Source: Leeuwenhoekiella sp. MAR_2009_132 (GTDB taxonomy: Bacteria; Bacteroidota; Bacteroidia; Flavobacteriales; Flavobacteriaceae). Taken from it: a stretch of 64,000 nucleotides of DNA. The first letter of the stretch is position 1, and each line of letters starts with the position of its first letter. Below the pieces are notes generated by a model. It did not search any database, was not told the origin of the DNA, and saw nothing but the letters and a program-made list of their open reading frames with translations. Both the position numbers and the translations under genes were made by a program. Below are positions 1 through 9,320 of the stretch, one piece after another. Location of the stretch: assembly GCF_000687915.1 (NCBI RefSeq), contig NZ_JHZY01000004.1, forward strand, positions 878,001 through 942,000, given 5' to 3'.

Positions 1-1
1 G

Positions 2-1183
2 CTAAAAATTAATTAAAAACAAATCACTTGCCAGACCATCACTTAAAAACTTTCCTTTTTTAGTAACTACAATGCGCTCTTCATCACTAAATAAAAGATG
101 CGATTCAATGTGCTTTTGTGCTTGCTGTAGCGCATATTCTTTAAATTTTAAACCGAAAGACTCTTCGATTTTTTGAAGTGAAATTCCCCAGATCGTGCGT
201 AAACCGGTCATCACATATTCGTTATATTTATCGGTTACTGAGAGTGTTTCCCGTTCTATGGGCAAATTACCGGCCTTAATTTCCTTAATGTATTTGGGGT
301 TGTTATTAATATTCCAACTGCGTACCTCACCATTATAACTGTGTGCCGAAGGGCCAACACCGAGATAGGATTTCCCTGTCCAATATGCCGTATTGTTTTG
401 AGAAAAATATCCCGGTTTGCCAAAGTTTGAAAACTCATAATTCTCAAAACCTGCTTGTTTCATACAATCAACTAAAATCTCAAAATGCGCCTGAGCAACC
501 GCATCATCTACCGTTTTAACAATTCCCCTTTCAATAAATTTCTGAAGCGCTGTATGTGGCTCTACCGTAAGTGCATAACTCGATATATGAGGAATATCTA
601 ATGCGATTGCTTTATTTAAATTTTCTTGCCAGCGGGCATTACTCATATCTGGCATCCCGTAAATAAGATCTATAGAAATATTATCAAAGTATTGTTTTGC
701 CAGTTTAAGTGATTGCACAGCTTCGACCGCATTGTGTGCACGATTCATTAACTTTAAATCTTCTTCAAAAAAAGATTGAACCCCAATGCTCAGTCGGTTT
801 ATTTGTGATTGCGAAAGTACTTTTAGCTTGTCTTCGGTCAAATCATCTGGATTAGCTTCTAAGGTAATCTCAGCGTGTTCTGCTACATTAAAATGCAATT
901 GAATTGTATTAAAAATCTGATCAAGCTCTTTTGCATCTAATAAACTAGGCGTTCCTCCACCAAAATAAATAGTTTTTAAAATACCCGGAATCTCCTCTTT
1001 TCTCAAAATAATCTCATCGCATAGTGCGTCAATAAGTTCTTGCTTTTTACTTAGCGAAGTAGAAAAATGAAAATCACAATAATGGCAGGCTTGTTTACAA
1101 AATGGGATATGAATGTATAGTCCCAGTTCTTCTACCGCTATAAGATTTGTTTTATTTATATCTGAAGAATTTTCGGTTTTCAT
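2..1183 (-). CDS. hemW: Radical SAM family heme chaperone HemW
   Basis: Probable heme chaperone HemW, a radical SAM protein of the coproporphyrinogen III oxidase-like family that is thought to deliver heme to target proteins rather than oxidise coproporphyrinogen. The 393-residue protein has the cluster motif CxxxCxxC at C29, C33 and C36, followed by DF as in HemW; HemN has a further cysteine there. The glycine-rich FGGGTPS motif follows. The C-terminal HemN-type domain is complete and the stop lies at positions 2-4, so the gene is whole. It starts 10 bases after ruvC and is probably cotranscribed with it. Assignment to HemW rather than HemN rests on the motif and the length. Confidence 0.93.
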   Translation of the reverse strand: MKTENSSDINKTNLIAVEELGLYIHIPFCKQACHYCDFHFSTSLSKKQELIDALCDEIILRKEEIPGILKTIYFGGGTPSLLDAKELDQIFNTIQLHFNVAEHAEITLEANPDDLTEDKLKVLSQSQINRLSIGVQSFFEEDLKLMNRAHNAVEAVQSLKLAKQYFDNISIDLIYGMPDMSNARWQENLNKAIALDIPHISSYALTVEPHTALQKFIERGIVKTVDDAVAQAHFEILVDCMKQAGFENYEFSNFGKPGYFSQNNTAYWTGKSYLGVGPSAHSYNGEVRSWNINNNPKYIKEIKAGNLPIERETLSVTDKYNEYVMTGLRTIWGISLQKIEESFGLKFKEYALQQAQKHIESHLLFSDEERIVVTKKGKFLSDGLASDLFLINF

Positions 1184-1193
1184 GGAGATTATA

Positions 1194-1769
1194 TTAAACT
1201 CCCTTTAGAGGTTTGCGAGCTACAACTCGTTTCTCATTCTGCTTTACAAAAGCATCCCAACCGGTATAATTCTTCCCGGTTTCAACACGACCCGAATTGA
1301 AATGATGACAAACCGCAGCAGCAAGACCATCTGTACTGTCTAAATTTTTAGGAAGGGTTTTAAGCCCCAGCAGGCTTTGAAGCATTTTAGCAACCTGTTC
1401 TTTACTGGCATTACCATTACCGGTAATTGCCATTTTTATTTTTTTAGGAAGGTATTCTGTTACCGGAATTTGACGTGATAAGCCTGCAGCCATTGCTACT
1501 CCCTGAGCACGCCCCAGCTTAAGCATAGATTGTACGTTTTTACCAAAAAACGGAGCTTCAAGTGCCATCTCATCGGGGTGATAGGTATCTATTAACTCAA
1601 TGGTGCGTTCAAAAATAAGCTTCAGTTTTACGTAAGGATCATCATACTTTTTAAGCATCAACTCATTGAGCTGCATAAACTCCATTTTCTTATTTACGAC
1701 TCGTATGAGACCAAATCCCATAATGGTAGTTCCCGGGTCAATTCCTAAAATGATTTTTTCTGATTTCAA
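1194..1769 (-). CDS. ruvC: Crossover junction endodeoxyribonuclease RuvC
   Basis: Holliday junction resolvase that cleaves four-way DNA junctions made by RuvAB during recombination repair. The 191-residue protein shows the RNase H-like fold signature GIDPGTT at the N-terminus. The four acidic catalytic residues fall at D11, E71, D144 and D147, matching the spacing of the E. coli enzyme (D7, E66, D138, D141). The C-terminus is about 18 residues longer than E. coli RuvC and is basic. It is the first gene of a likely ruvC-hemW operon and is divergent from the glycosyltransferase at 1820, with only 50 bases between the two starts. Confidence 0.96.
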   Translation of the reverse strand: MKSEKIILGIDPGTTIMGFGLIRVVNKKMEFMQLNELMLKKYDDPYVKLKLIFERTIELIDTYHPDEMALEAPFFGKNVQSMLKLGRAQGVAMAAGLSRQIPVTEYLPKKIKMAITGNGNASKEQVAKMLQSLLGLKTLPKNLDSTDGLAAAVCHHFNSGRVETGKNYTGWDAFVKQNEKRVVARKPLKGV

Positions 1770-1819
1770 ACTTAATTTTTTACATCTTTGAAGCTTTCAC
1801 AAAGCTAAACATAATAAGC

Positions 1820-2923
1820 GTGATCCTTCTAGAAGCTATCTTAATCCTCTACGTATTTCTAATTGCGCTTTTAGTTGTAGGTTTTATTAAACTTCCTATA
1901 CCTAATATACCTCAAGATAAAATTCCAATTACCGGATTTTCAATTCTAATTCCGTTTAGAAACGAGGCCGAAAATCTAGAACGTTTACTCCTGTCGTTAG
2001 CTGCTTTAAAATATCCTGAAGCTCGTTTTGAAATTTTGTTAATAAATGACGCCTCAACTGATGCTTCTGTTAAGATCATTGAAACTTTTCTTTTGACGCA
2101 CAAATTGCCTTTAAAAATCTTAGATAACGAGCGGTTTTCAGGATCACCAAAAAAGGATGCACTAACTAAAGGCATTGCACACGCAACTTTTGATTGGATT
2201 GTAACTACCGATGCAGATTGCCAGGTGCCTGTTTTATGGCTCGATCAATTTAATGCATTAGCTGTAAAAAATAGCATTCAATTTATAGCAGGACCGGTTT
2301 CTTTCTTTTCTGAAAATGGAATTTTAAATGCATTTCAGCATTTAGATTTTTTGAGTTTACAGGGCGCTACGATTGGGAGTTTTGGTTTAAACCAGGCTTT
2401 TATCTGTAATGGTGCAAATCTTGCTTTTTCTAAAATTGAATTTTTAAGATTAAACGGCTACGAGAAGACAAATCATATTGCCAGTGGCGATGATTTATTT
2501 TTGATGCAGAAGTTTAGTAAAGCAAATCCTAAGGGTGTCGTGTATTTAAAAACTAAAGAAGCTCTGGTTCTAACAACCACTCAAAAAACATTTAATGATC
2601 TTTTGCAGCAGCGTAAACGCTGGGCTGCAAAAGCCTCTGCTTATACCAGTGGTTTTGCAATTGCTACCTCCTTTCTCGTATTTTTTGGAAATTTTTCGGT
2701 TTTAGTGGGATTCTTCCTTCTAGAGCAAATGGCATTTTTAATACTCCTAAAATTTACACTAGATTTTACGCTCATCTATCTAAGCGCAACACTTTTCGAC
2801 CAAAAAAATGTACTCAAACATTTTATCTGGGTCGTGCTCGTTTACCCGTTTTTTACCGTCTATGTAGCAGTTGCCAGTCAGTTCGGGAAATTTGAATGGA
2901 AAGGAAGAGCGTTTAAGAAATAA
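1820..2923 (+). CDS. Family 2 glycosyltransferase with C-terminal membrane helices
   Basis: Membrane-bound GT2 glycosyltransferase; the sugar and acceptor cannot be told from sequence. One N-terminal membrane helix (residues 3-24) precedes a GT-A catalytic domain with ILIPFRNEA, the nucleotide-binding LINDASTD, a TDADCQ metal-binding motif and the acceptor-site motif QQRKRW near residue 260. Two or three hydrophobic helices close the protein (about residues 275-360). This arrangement resembles processive or polyprenyl-linked GT2 enzymes of Bacteroidota. The start is GTG; no in-frame ATG lies upstream before the divergent ruvC gene. The stop at 2923 abuts the stop of the convergent lipoprotein gene. 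Confidence 0.85.
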   Translation: MILLEAILILYVFLIALLVVGFIKLPIPNIPQDKIPITGFSILIPFRNEAENLERLLLSLAALKYPEARFEILLINDASTDASVKIIETFLLTHKLPLKILDNERFSGSPKKDALTKGIAHATFDWIVTTDADCQVPVLWLDQFNALAVKNSIQFIAGPVSFFSENGILNAFQHLDFLSLQGATIGSFGLNQAFICNGANLAFSKIEFLRLNGYEKTNHIASGDDLFLMQKFSKANPKGVVYLKTKEALVLTTTQKTFNDLLQQRKRWAAKASAYTSGFAIATSFLVFFGNFSVLVGFFLLEQMAFLILLKFTLDFTLIYLSATLFDQKNVLKHFIWVVLVYPFFTVYVAVASQFGKFEWKGRAFKK

Positions 2924-3403
2924 CTAATCTACTTTAACTAACACCGGCATTTTAAACGCGGTTTTTACAGGAATGCTTCTCTTATTAGCAGGTGTAATCT
3001 TAGGGAGTGAATCAAGACTATCTTTTAACCAAAGCTCTAACTCAGGCAATTGTAGTGCTATGGTGTCTGGTATCTCAACCCGCTCAATTTTTAAATCTCC
3101 CAGTTCGCTAATACTCAAATACAGCCAGATGGTATCATTTAATTCGGTCTCAACAATAATTGTTTTATTAGACAATTGGCGTTGAAAATTAAGTGCTAAT
3201 TCTGCTTTAAAGCATTGATATCTTGAGTCCTGATCCTGAAGTGAATCGCAAATAGCAAATGAGGGATATTCTTCAACCTCATTCATTTTTATGGTTTTAA
3301 GTTCTTCCTGCACTAAAACATCTGAAGATACTTTTTGAGTCTCCAGATCTTTACAGCTTGTAATACACAAAGCAAACGCTAAAAGAAGTCTTAATTTTAT
3401 CAT
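2924..3403 (-). CDS. Small lipoprotein with TonB-C-like tail, function unknown
   Basis: I do not recognise a named family. The 159-residue product has a lipoprotein signal peptide with a lipobox ending at C17 (CITSC), so it is probably anchored in the periplasm or outer membrane. The last 90 residues alternate hydrophobic and charged positions, and the end (SIPVKTAFKMPVLVKVD) resembles the last strands of the TonB C-terminal fold seen in many small flavobacterial exported proteins. There are three further cysteines around residues 52-65. The gene converges end to end with the glycosyltransferase. Function is not inferred. Confidence 0.7.
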   Translation of the reverse strand: MIKLRLLLAFALCITSCKDLETQKVSSDVLVQEELKTIKMNEVEEYPSFAICDSLQDQDSRYQCFKAELALNFQRQLSNKTIIVETELNDTIWLYLSISELGDLKIERVEIPDTIALQLPELELWLKDSLDSLPKITPANKRSIPVKTAFKMPVLVKVD

Positions 3404-3462
3404 TTTCTATGAGTGTGAAAATACAATTTTAGACCGAAATAGCTCAAGGACACTAATTTAGT

Positions 3463-4572
3463 TTAAAAACGATAACCCACACTAAACTCTACGCCTTCGG
3501 CTTTTGCTCCGTGTGCCTTTACAGTTACCGAAGCAAACGTATCTTCTGTGAAATAACGCTTTAATCCCAGACGGTTATAGAATCTATTTTCAAACTCGTA
3601 TGGGTAATAAATATAATACCCTAAATGCGATACAAAAGCAATTTTATTGAAGCGTAACTCGTGACCCACAAAAAGACCTACACGCTTCCAATCTTCGTCT
3701 CCGCTCACACCGAGCTCAGGAAAAGAAGCCGCCTGAAGTTTTATAAGCTCTTTAAAAAAGTAGGCAAAAAATACATCTGTTCCTGCTACTAAGGTACTCT
3801 TGTGGTTGATGCGTTTATCTGCAAATGCAGAAACCACAAAAAATGGGAATCTATCCTGACCTACAATATCACTTTCATTAACACCGCCTCGTAATACCAG
3901 ATTATAATGTATAGGCGCAGTATATTTTGTACGCTCTCCTTCCGGAATATAATCTGGAAATTCATCGTAATCGAGGTTGTAGTTTGTCCCAACATTGAAG
4001 GCAAAAGTATTTGTACTGTTATTCGGTGCGCGCAGGTTTGCATTGCTGTAATGAACTACTGTGAACCCTGCATTTACCCCAAAGCCTTTGTAGATATTCT
4101 GTTTATTGTATTGAAGCGCTATATACGTTGAACTCAACAATTTTGTACCGTATGCGTTATTTTGATAGTTTGTTTCTGCATCGTAAGGTTTACCGGCCAA
4201 AGCAACACCCTGCCCTATTCTAAAATAGGCATTTCGATTTAAAAAATAGAAGTTAAAATGCCCGTATAAACTTATATTCTCACCTAGAAACTCATTATCT
4301 AGGTCCTGATAAATCATTGAGAAACCATAGTCGGGGTAATTGTATCGGCGCTCCCATTCTTCAAAACCATAGGTTTTGTGATTGTAACTTAAGATAAGTC
4401 CTGTAGGGTGGCCGGTAATAAGGTGGTTTATATCTGGGTTATGCTCTAAAATTGTTCCGTAAAAATAAGAAGCGTCAAGCGTAATGGGCTTTTTTTTGCC
4501 GGTAAAATCTAAATCCTGAGCGTGAAAACTAAGACTAAAAAAACAAAAGCATCCCAGTAAAAAATAGTTCAT
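3463..4572 (-). CDS. PagL-like acyloxyacyl hydrolase (lipid A deacylase family), copy 1
   Basis: Outer-membrane beta-barrel of the acyloxyacyl hydrolase/PagL family, whose studied members remove the 3-O acyl chain of lipid A. The 369-residue protein has a signal peptide cut after FHA-Q (about residue 18). The catalytic-type motif HYSNANLRAPN places His at 174 and Ser at 176, as in the PagL His-x-Ser pair. A Glu at the PagL spacing (14 residues after His) is not present; Asn occupies it here and in the paralogue at 7150. The length, well above PagL itself (about 150-170), is usual for the Bacteroidota members. The protein ends in an aromatic residue (F), as outer-membrane barrels do. Substrate is inferred from the family. 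Confidence 0.8.
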   Translation of the reverse strand: MNYFLLGCFCFFSLSFHAQDLDFTGKKKPITLDASYFYGTILEHNPDINHLITGHPTGLILSYNHKTYGFEEWERRYNYPDYGFSMIYQDLDNEFLGENISLYGHFNFYFLNRNAYFRIGQGVALAGKPYDAETNYQNNAYGTKLLSSTYIALQYNKQNIYKGFGVNAGFTVVHYSNANLRAPNNSTNTFAFNVGTNYNLDYDEFPDYIPEGERTKYTAPIHYNLVLRGGVNESDIVGQDRFPFFVVSAFADKRINHKSTLVAGTDVFFAYFFKELIKLQAASFPELGVSGDEDWKRVGLFVGHELRFNKIAFVSHLGYYIYYPYEFENRFYNRLGLKRYFTEDTFASVTVKAHGAKAEGVEFSVGYRF

Positions 4573-4581
4573 AAAGTGGGG

Positions 4582-5340
4582 TTATTCTTCAAAAATAAGA
4601 CGGCCTGTATATAACTGTTCTACCTCAACAACAGGCGGTCTGTTTGCTGAAATCACATCTCCTGTTCCAAAAATAGTTCCTTTAATACTTGCCTGCGGGT
4701 TAACGATCATTTTGTTTGCCGAGGTTTGAGAAATTACGATGTTTTGAGCTATTAGTTCCCGAGACTCAAGTCTGGGTCCTTCATTAGGAAAATTAGCTCT
4801 AAAGCTTTCTGCACTTCCACTTAAGTAAAAAACACTTTTACCATTTGCCTGCACTGTTAGGTTTTCTGTTTCTAATTCTAGATAGAAATTACCACTCTTG
4901 CGTGCAGGACCACCCTCTGCATCAAAAGAAGTATCACTCACAAGTCGAAGAGTAGAAAATTCAAGCACTCCTTCTCCTATAATATCTTGCCCTGATGCAT
5001 TGCGTATTTCAGTAAGATTAGGCGTAGTAACATATACTATAAAATTCTCATAATCCCGCACAAGATTGCAACGCTTGTTATTTTTTAAACGCAGAATCCC
5101 CCCATCAAGCACCTCTATCTGTGCGTCACTCAGCATATTTTCTCCTGTTTTAAGCACTACTTTTTGTGCCGGGCCTTGTTTTAGATAAACAATAACGTCT
5201 GACTCACTGCGTAACTTTGTAAAGGGTGGAAGCTCGTAGGAAACTTCTACAGGGTCGCCTTGAGACTCAAAACAATCTCCTATATTATCTGAACCACAAG
5301 AGCAAAAAATTAAAATCAAAAGACTTAGTATAAATCTCAT
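4582..5340 (-). CDS. DUF2807 (head GIN domain) lipoprotein
   Basis: Exported lipoprotein with a DUF2807 or head-GIN beta-helical domain of unknown role, common in Bacteroidota. I place the start at 5340, where a methionine is followed directly by a typical signal peptide and a lipobox Cys (C15, IFCSC). An in-frame GTG-type extension to 5487 would put 49 charged and unrelated residues before the signal and is unlikely. The body (residues 30-240) has regular short beta-strand repeats with Asn and Gly turns, as in right-handed beta-helix domains. It lies nine bases downstream of no promoter I can name, and its end is 10 bases before the PagL-like gene that follows on the same strand, so the two may be cotranscribed. 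Confidence 0.8.
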   Translation of the reverse strand: MRFILSLLILIFCSCGSDNIGDCFESQGDPVEVSYELPPFTKLRSESDVIVYLKQGPAQKVVLKTGENMLSDAQIEVLDGGILRLKNNKRCNLVRDYENFIVYVTTPNLTEIRNASGQDIIGEGVLEFSTLRLVSDTSFDAEGGPARKSGNFYLELETENLTVQANGKSVFYLSGSAESFRANFPNEGPRLESRELIAQNIVISQTSANKMIVNPQASIKGTIFGTGDVISANRPPVVEVEQLYTGRLIFEE

Positions 5341-5530
5341 ATAAAATTCATTAGGGTGTACGCGTATACTCGCTTTTCTAATGCGGCAAATTACGCCAAA
5401 AGCTCTAGGTAGCCTAAATTTTATCAAAATCCTAAACCAGCAAATTGTGACTCCAAAAATGAAATAAAAGTTGATGTCTGATACCAAATCAATAAAATTT
5501 CACAAATTTGAATACCATTAAAAGATTATT

Positions 5531-7153
5531 TTGAAAAAATCATTTTATCTCGTCCTTCTCTTTCTTTTTGTCATATTAAATATAGGTCAGGGCAGCTGGG
5601 GACTTACAGAGAGTAGTGAAGCGCGTTATGCAGAAATAGGCCGTGAAATGGCTCTAAGCAATGATTTTTTAAATCCGTCTTTGCTGGGTATAGGTCATTA
5701 TCACAAGCCACCGGTAACGTATGCAATAACTGCTCTGGGTTATAAAATATTTGGCTATACAGAATATGGAGCACGTTTCTTTCTAAGCTTAGCTCTAATT
5801 TTTCAGTTATTTCTGATCTATAAAATAGCGCTGATCTGGTTTAAAGATGAGAAAACAGCAATAGCATCATCGCTAATTTATTTCAGCTTTCCTATTGTAC
5901 TCATTGCAACCCGCAATTTAACCACAGACGCTTATTTAACTACTTTCATCATTTTTAGTGTTTACTTATGGCTTCAATTTAAAATAAAAAATAAACCATA
6001 CTATCTCTATTTTTTCTATGTGATTTTAGGACTCGCTTTTTTAACAAAAGGACCTGTATCATTTTTACCAGTAGCACTTTTTATCCTTTGTTATAAAATC
6101 GTAAACGGGGAAAAACCAAAGTTTTCAATTCATACCCTACCGGGTCTTATTTTACTGCTCCTGGTTTCTGGATCCTGGTTTCTTTCTATAATTATAAACA
6201 AACCGGAATTATGGGATTATTTTATTCAAGAGCAAATCATAGATCGTAGCGTAAATGCAGAAACATTCCATAGAGATAAACCGTTCTGGTACTATATCTT
6301 AATCGCTCCTGCCCTATGCTTGCCCTGGTTAGTTCCGGTTGTTATAAACCTTTTTAAAAAATCGAAGGTAATTAAGTTTGATAAGCAGACAAAAATATGC
6401 GGTTATGCAGCAATTGCGATTTTAGCTACTTTCTCATTATTCTCATCAAAATTGCTTCTTTATATACTGCCACTATATCCATTTTTGGCTTTATATTTTG
6501 GTAGTATTTTCAGCAAATATTCAACCTTAAATAAAACTGTATATATTCAGACGTATAAAGCTGCACTTATTATTTTAGTACTTTTAGTTGTAGCGCTTCC
6601 ATTTATACCCACCCTTAACTTTAACTGGCTTCTAGCCTCTGCCTTTGCTTTAAGTATTATAGTTTTTGGATATATTTTTCTGTTTAAATCAAAAGGACAG
6701 CCTGCTCAACTCGTATTGCTATTAAGTACGGGAGCAACTTGTTTTTTAGTATTAATTTACACGTCTTTAAGTAGTCAAAATAGCTTTTTAATTAATGCAT
6801 TAAAACCTGAATATACCTTTATAAAACAACAGCGCACCACTTCAGATTATAAGGTACTGGTTTATGATAATCTGCTATCTTCTGCGCCGTTTTATTTAGG
6901 AGATCACGTTATTACAATTTATGACACTAATTTTGAGTCTAAACGGGATACACGATTTGAGGATACAGATAGTTGGAAAGAAAGCTATTTACGTATTCAT
7001 GATTCTGGGCAAGTGCAACGGTTTAAAAATCTGATGCAAGATTCTAATACGGTCTTGCTTATTAAGAATAAAAAGAAGCTTCCAGACAGTTTATCGTACC
7101 TTTTAGAAGGTTTTAAGTCTGAAAAATTTAAGAAGTATACAGTCTATTATTAA
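5531..7153 (+). CDS. ArnT-like GT83 membrane glycosyltransferase
   Basis: Polytopic inner-membrane glycosyltransferase of the ArnT/PMT_2 (GT83) family, which moves a sugar from a polyprenyl phosphate to lipid A or another periplasmic acceptor. The 540-residue protein starts with a membrane helix and then SSEARYAEIGREM, the counterpart of the ArnT first-loop motif with its acidic residue, followed by YHKPPVTY, matching the KPP loop. About ten further hydrophobic helices reach residue 410, and a soluble periplasmic C-terminal domain follows. The start is TTG; no ATG is available nearby. The gene overlaps the 3' end of the convergent PagL-like gene by four bases. The donor sugar cannot be determined; aminoarabinose is only one possibility. 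Confidence 0.82.
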   Translation: MKKSFYLVLLFLFVILNIGQGSWGLTESSEARYAEIGREMALSNDFLNPSLLGIGHYHKPPVTYAITALGYKIFGYTEYGARFFLSLALIFQLFLIYKIALIWFKDEKTAIASSLIYFSFPIVLIATRNLTTDAYLTTFIIFSVYLWLQFKIKNKPYYLYFFYVILGLAFLTKGPVSFLPVALFILCYKIVNGEKPKFSIHTLPGLILLLLVSGSWFLSIIINKPELWDYFIQEQIIDRSVNAETFHRDKPFWYYILIAPALCLPWLVPVVINLFKKSKVIKFDKQTKICGYAAIAILATFSLFSSKLLLYILPLYPFLALYFGSIFSKYSTLNKTVYIQTYKAALIILVLLVVALPFIPTLNFNWLLASAFALSIIVFGYIFLFKSKGQPAQLVLLLSTGATCFLVLIYTSLSSQNSFLINALKPEYTFIKQQRTTSDYKVLVYDNLLSSAPFYLGDHVITIYDTNFESKRDTRFEDTDSWKESYLRIHDSGQVQRFKNLMQDSNTVLLIKNKKKLPDSLSYLLEGFKSEKFKKYTVYY

Positions 7154-8244
7154 GGCCGTATCCCTATACCAAATTCTACCGCTTCAGCTTTGGCAAAATG
7201 AGATTTTAAGGTAATTGAACCAAATATTTTTGGGGTAAAGTATCTTTTGAGTCCGTTTCTTAAATAAACTCTTCCTTCAAAATCATAATCATAATAGGCA
7301 TAATACCCTAGCTGACTTACAAAAGCGTTCTTATTAAAATGAAGTTCGTGCCCGGCAAAAACACCTATACGTTTCCAATCTTCATCGCCACTTACATTAA
7401 AGCGCTTAAAAGCTATACTTTCAAACTCAATCTGATCTTTTAAAAACGGACTCAAAAATAAATCTGCTCCTAACTGAAAACTGCTCTTATGCGTTACACG
7501 CTTATCTAAAAATGTAGAAACTATTAAAAACGGCTGCTGTCCCAGACCTATATAATCACTTTCATTAATACCTGATCTAAGTACTAAATTCCATTTTATA
7601 GGTTCAGAATATCGACTTTTTACCTTAGGAATATACTCTGGAAAAGCATCTTCGTCAGACAATTGGTAATTAAGACCAAGATTAAATGTAAAAGAATTTG
7701 TACTGGCATTAGGAGCTTTCACATTTGCATTAGAATAGTGAATTAATGAAACTCCCGTTTGCAAACCTATTTTATCAATAATATTAGGTTGCTTGTAATT
7801 AAGCATGATATAGGTTGAACTCAATAATGTTGAGCCATATGCATTGTTTCTAAAATTCTTATCGAGATCAAATGCCTTTGTAGTAACAGCAACACCCTGC
7901 CCTACACGCATCATTAATTTTCGGTTTAAGGCATAAAAATTAAAATGACCGTAAAGACCATAATTCTCACCTAGAAACTCGTTTTTTTGATCTTGAGCTA
8001 TAAAAGAAAAACCATAATCAGGATAATTGTAACGTGCTTCCCACTCATTAAAACCATAAGTTCTGCGGTTATAACTTAATATAACACCGGTAGGATGACC
8101 GGTGATTAAATGAGCGATATCCTTGTTATGCTGCAAGATGGTACCATAAAAAAAGTTAGCATCAAGGCTATAGGGTTTCTGTTCTGTTTCCTGACCAAAT
8201 GCAAAAACAGACCACAATAAAACAAACAGTAATTTATACTTCAT
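7150..8244 (-). CDS. PagL-like acyloxyacyl hydrolase (lipid A deacylase family), copy 2
   Basis: Second member of the PagL-like family, clearly paralogous to the gene at 3463: the two share long identical stretches such as ITGHPTG, NYPDYGFS, NEFLGEN and SGDEDWKR in the same order. It has a signal peptide cut after FAFG-Q (residue 17). The HYSNANVKAPN motif gives His169 and Ser171. As in copy 1, the residue 14 positions after His is Asn rather than Glu. Predicted location is the outer membrane. The pair brackets the ArnT-like gene, which supports a role in lipid A modification. The duplication is old, since the copies differ at roughly half of positions by eye. Confidence 0.8.
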   Translation of the reverse strand: MKYKLLFVLLWSVFAFGQETEQKPYSLDANFFYGTILQHNKDIAHLITGHPTGVILSYNRRTYGFNEWEARYNYPDYGFSFIAQDQKNEFLGENYGLYGHFNFYALNRKLMMRVGQGVAVTTKAFDLDKNFRNNAYGSTLLSSTYIMLNYKQPNIIDKIGLQTGVSLIHYSNANVKAPNASTNSFTFNLGLNYQLSDEDAFPEYIPKVKSRYSEPIKWNLVLRSGINESDYIGLGQQPFLIVSTFLDKRVTHKSSFQLGADLFLSPFLKDQIEFESIAFKRFNVSGDEDWKRIGVFAGHELHFNKNAFVSQLGYYAYYDYDFEGRVYLRNGLKRYFTPKIFGSITLKSHFAKAEAVEFGIGIRP

Positions 8245-8296
8245 TTAAAAAAGGGGTGTCGGTAAAAATATGCATTTAATTGAGATCTCACAGCAC

Positions 8297-9250
8297 TTAA
8301 AAAAGTGCGGAAGCAATCGCGTGCACATTATCACTTTTGCCCATAGAGTAGTAATGCAATACAGGAGCACCACCTGCCATAAGTTCTTTAGATTGTTGTA
8401 TTGCCCAGTCTATTCCTACCTGGCGTACATCTGCATTAGACTTACAGTCATCTACCGCATCTATAAGATCTTGAGGCAAATCTATTTTAAACACTTGTGG
8501 TAATAACTGTAAATGACGTTTTACGGCAATAGGCTTAATACCTGGAATAATAGGAATATCTATTCCTTCGGCACGCACTAGATCAACAAACTCAAAGTAT
8601 TTTTTATTATCAAAAAACATTTGAGTAACCACATAGTCTGCACCGGCTTCTACCTTTTGAATAAGCCTTTTTAAGTCTGTTTTTAAAGAAGGTGCTTCTA
8701 AATGCTTTTCAGGATAACCGGCAACACCTATACAAAAATCAGAACAGTCAGATGTTTCCACGACATTATTGAGGTACCTGCCTTTATTCATTTCTGAAAT
8801 CTGCTCAACAAGACCTAATGCATACTCGTGGCCACCATTTGTAGGCTCAAAATACTGCTGCTCTTTCATGGCATCACCTCGTAGTGCCATTACATTGTGT
8901 ATATCAAGAAAGTGACAATCTACCAGCAAATATTCGGTTTCTTCTTTAGTAAAACCACCACATAACACGTGCGGAACCGTATCTACATTGTACTTATGCT
9001 TTATAGATGCACAAATTCCCAGAGTACCCGGTCGCATGCGTGTTACCTTTTTATCTAAAAGCCCGTCTTTTTCTATATAAATAAACTCCTCGCGTGATGT
9101 AGTCACATCAATAAAAGGCGGTTTAAACTCCATCAACGGGTCTATATTATCATATAATTCCTGAATACTTTTACCCTTTCTGGGCGGTATCAATTCAAAA
9201 GAAAATAAAGTCTTCCCGTTAGCTGCTTTTATGTGATCTGTAATTTTCAT
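8297..9250 (-). CDS. metF: Methylenetetrahydrofolate reductase
   Basis: FAD enzyme that reduces 5,10-methylene-THF to 5-methyl-THF, the methyl donor for methionine synthase. The 317-residue protein has the (beta/alpha)8 family signatures SFELIPPRKG near the start with its catalytic Glu, the RGD of MALRGD, and the central GADYVVTQMFFDN segment. Length is that of bacterial MetF (about 295-320). It is the last gene in the direction metH N-part, metH C-part, metF. A 160-base spacer holding a GC-rich repeat separates it from metH, so it may have separate control, although the pathway link is direct. Confidence 0.96.
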   Translation of the reverse strand: MKITDHIKAANGKTLFSFELIPPRKGKSIQELYDNIDPLMEFKPPFIDVTTSREEFIYIEKDGLLDKKVTRMRPGTLGICASIKHKYNVDTVPHVLCGGFTKEETEYLLVDCHFLDIHNVMALRGDAMKEQQYFEPTNGGHEYALGLVEQISEMNKGRYLNNVVETSDCSDFCIGVAGYPEKHLEAPSLKTDLKRLIQKVEAGADYVVTQMFFDNKKYFEFVDLVRAEGIDIPIIPGIKPIAVKRHLQLLPQVFKIDLPQDLIDAVDDCKSNADVRQVGIDWAIQQSKELMAGGAPVLHYYSMGKSDNVHAIASALF

Positions 9251-9285
9251 AATGTCCCTTGTTTTCTCGTATGAAAACTTTATTC

Positions 9286-9299
9286 GGGTATTTTTAATT
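9286..9299. repeat. 14-base motif shared with the cysD-cysN spacer
   Basis: The sequence GGGTATTTTTAATT occurs here, 36-49 bases before the metF start, and again at 21404-21417, 41-54 bases before the cysN start. In both cases it follows a GTCCCT sequence just upstream of the start codon. It could be a regulatory site or a remnant of a mobile element. The chance of two such AT-rich 14-mers in 64 kb is not negligible. Confidence 0.35.
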
Positions 9300-9320
9300 G
9301 AACAATTCTATTTATTTTTT

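Noticed and set aside
8270..8503. Plus-strand frame over the end of metF
   Set aside because: It is a shadow of metF with no start signal and an unlikely composition.
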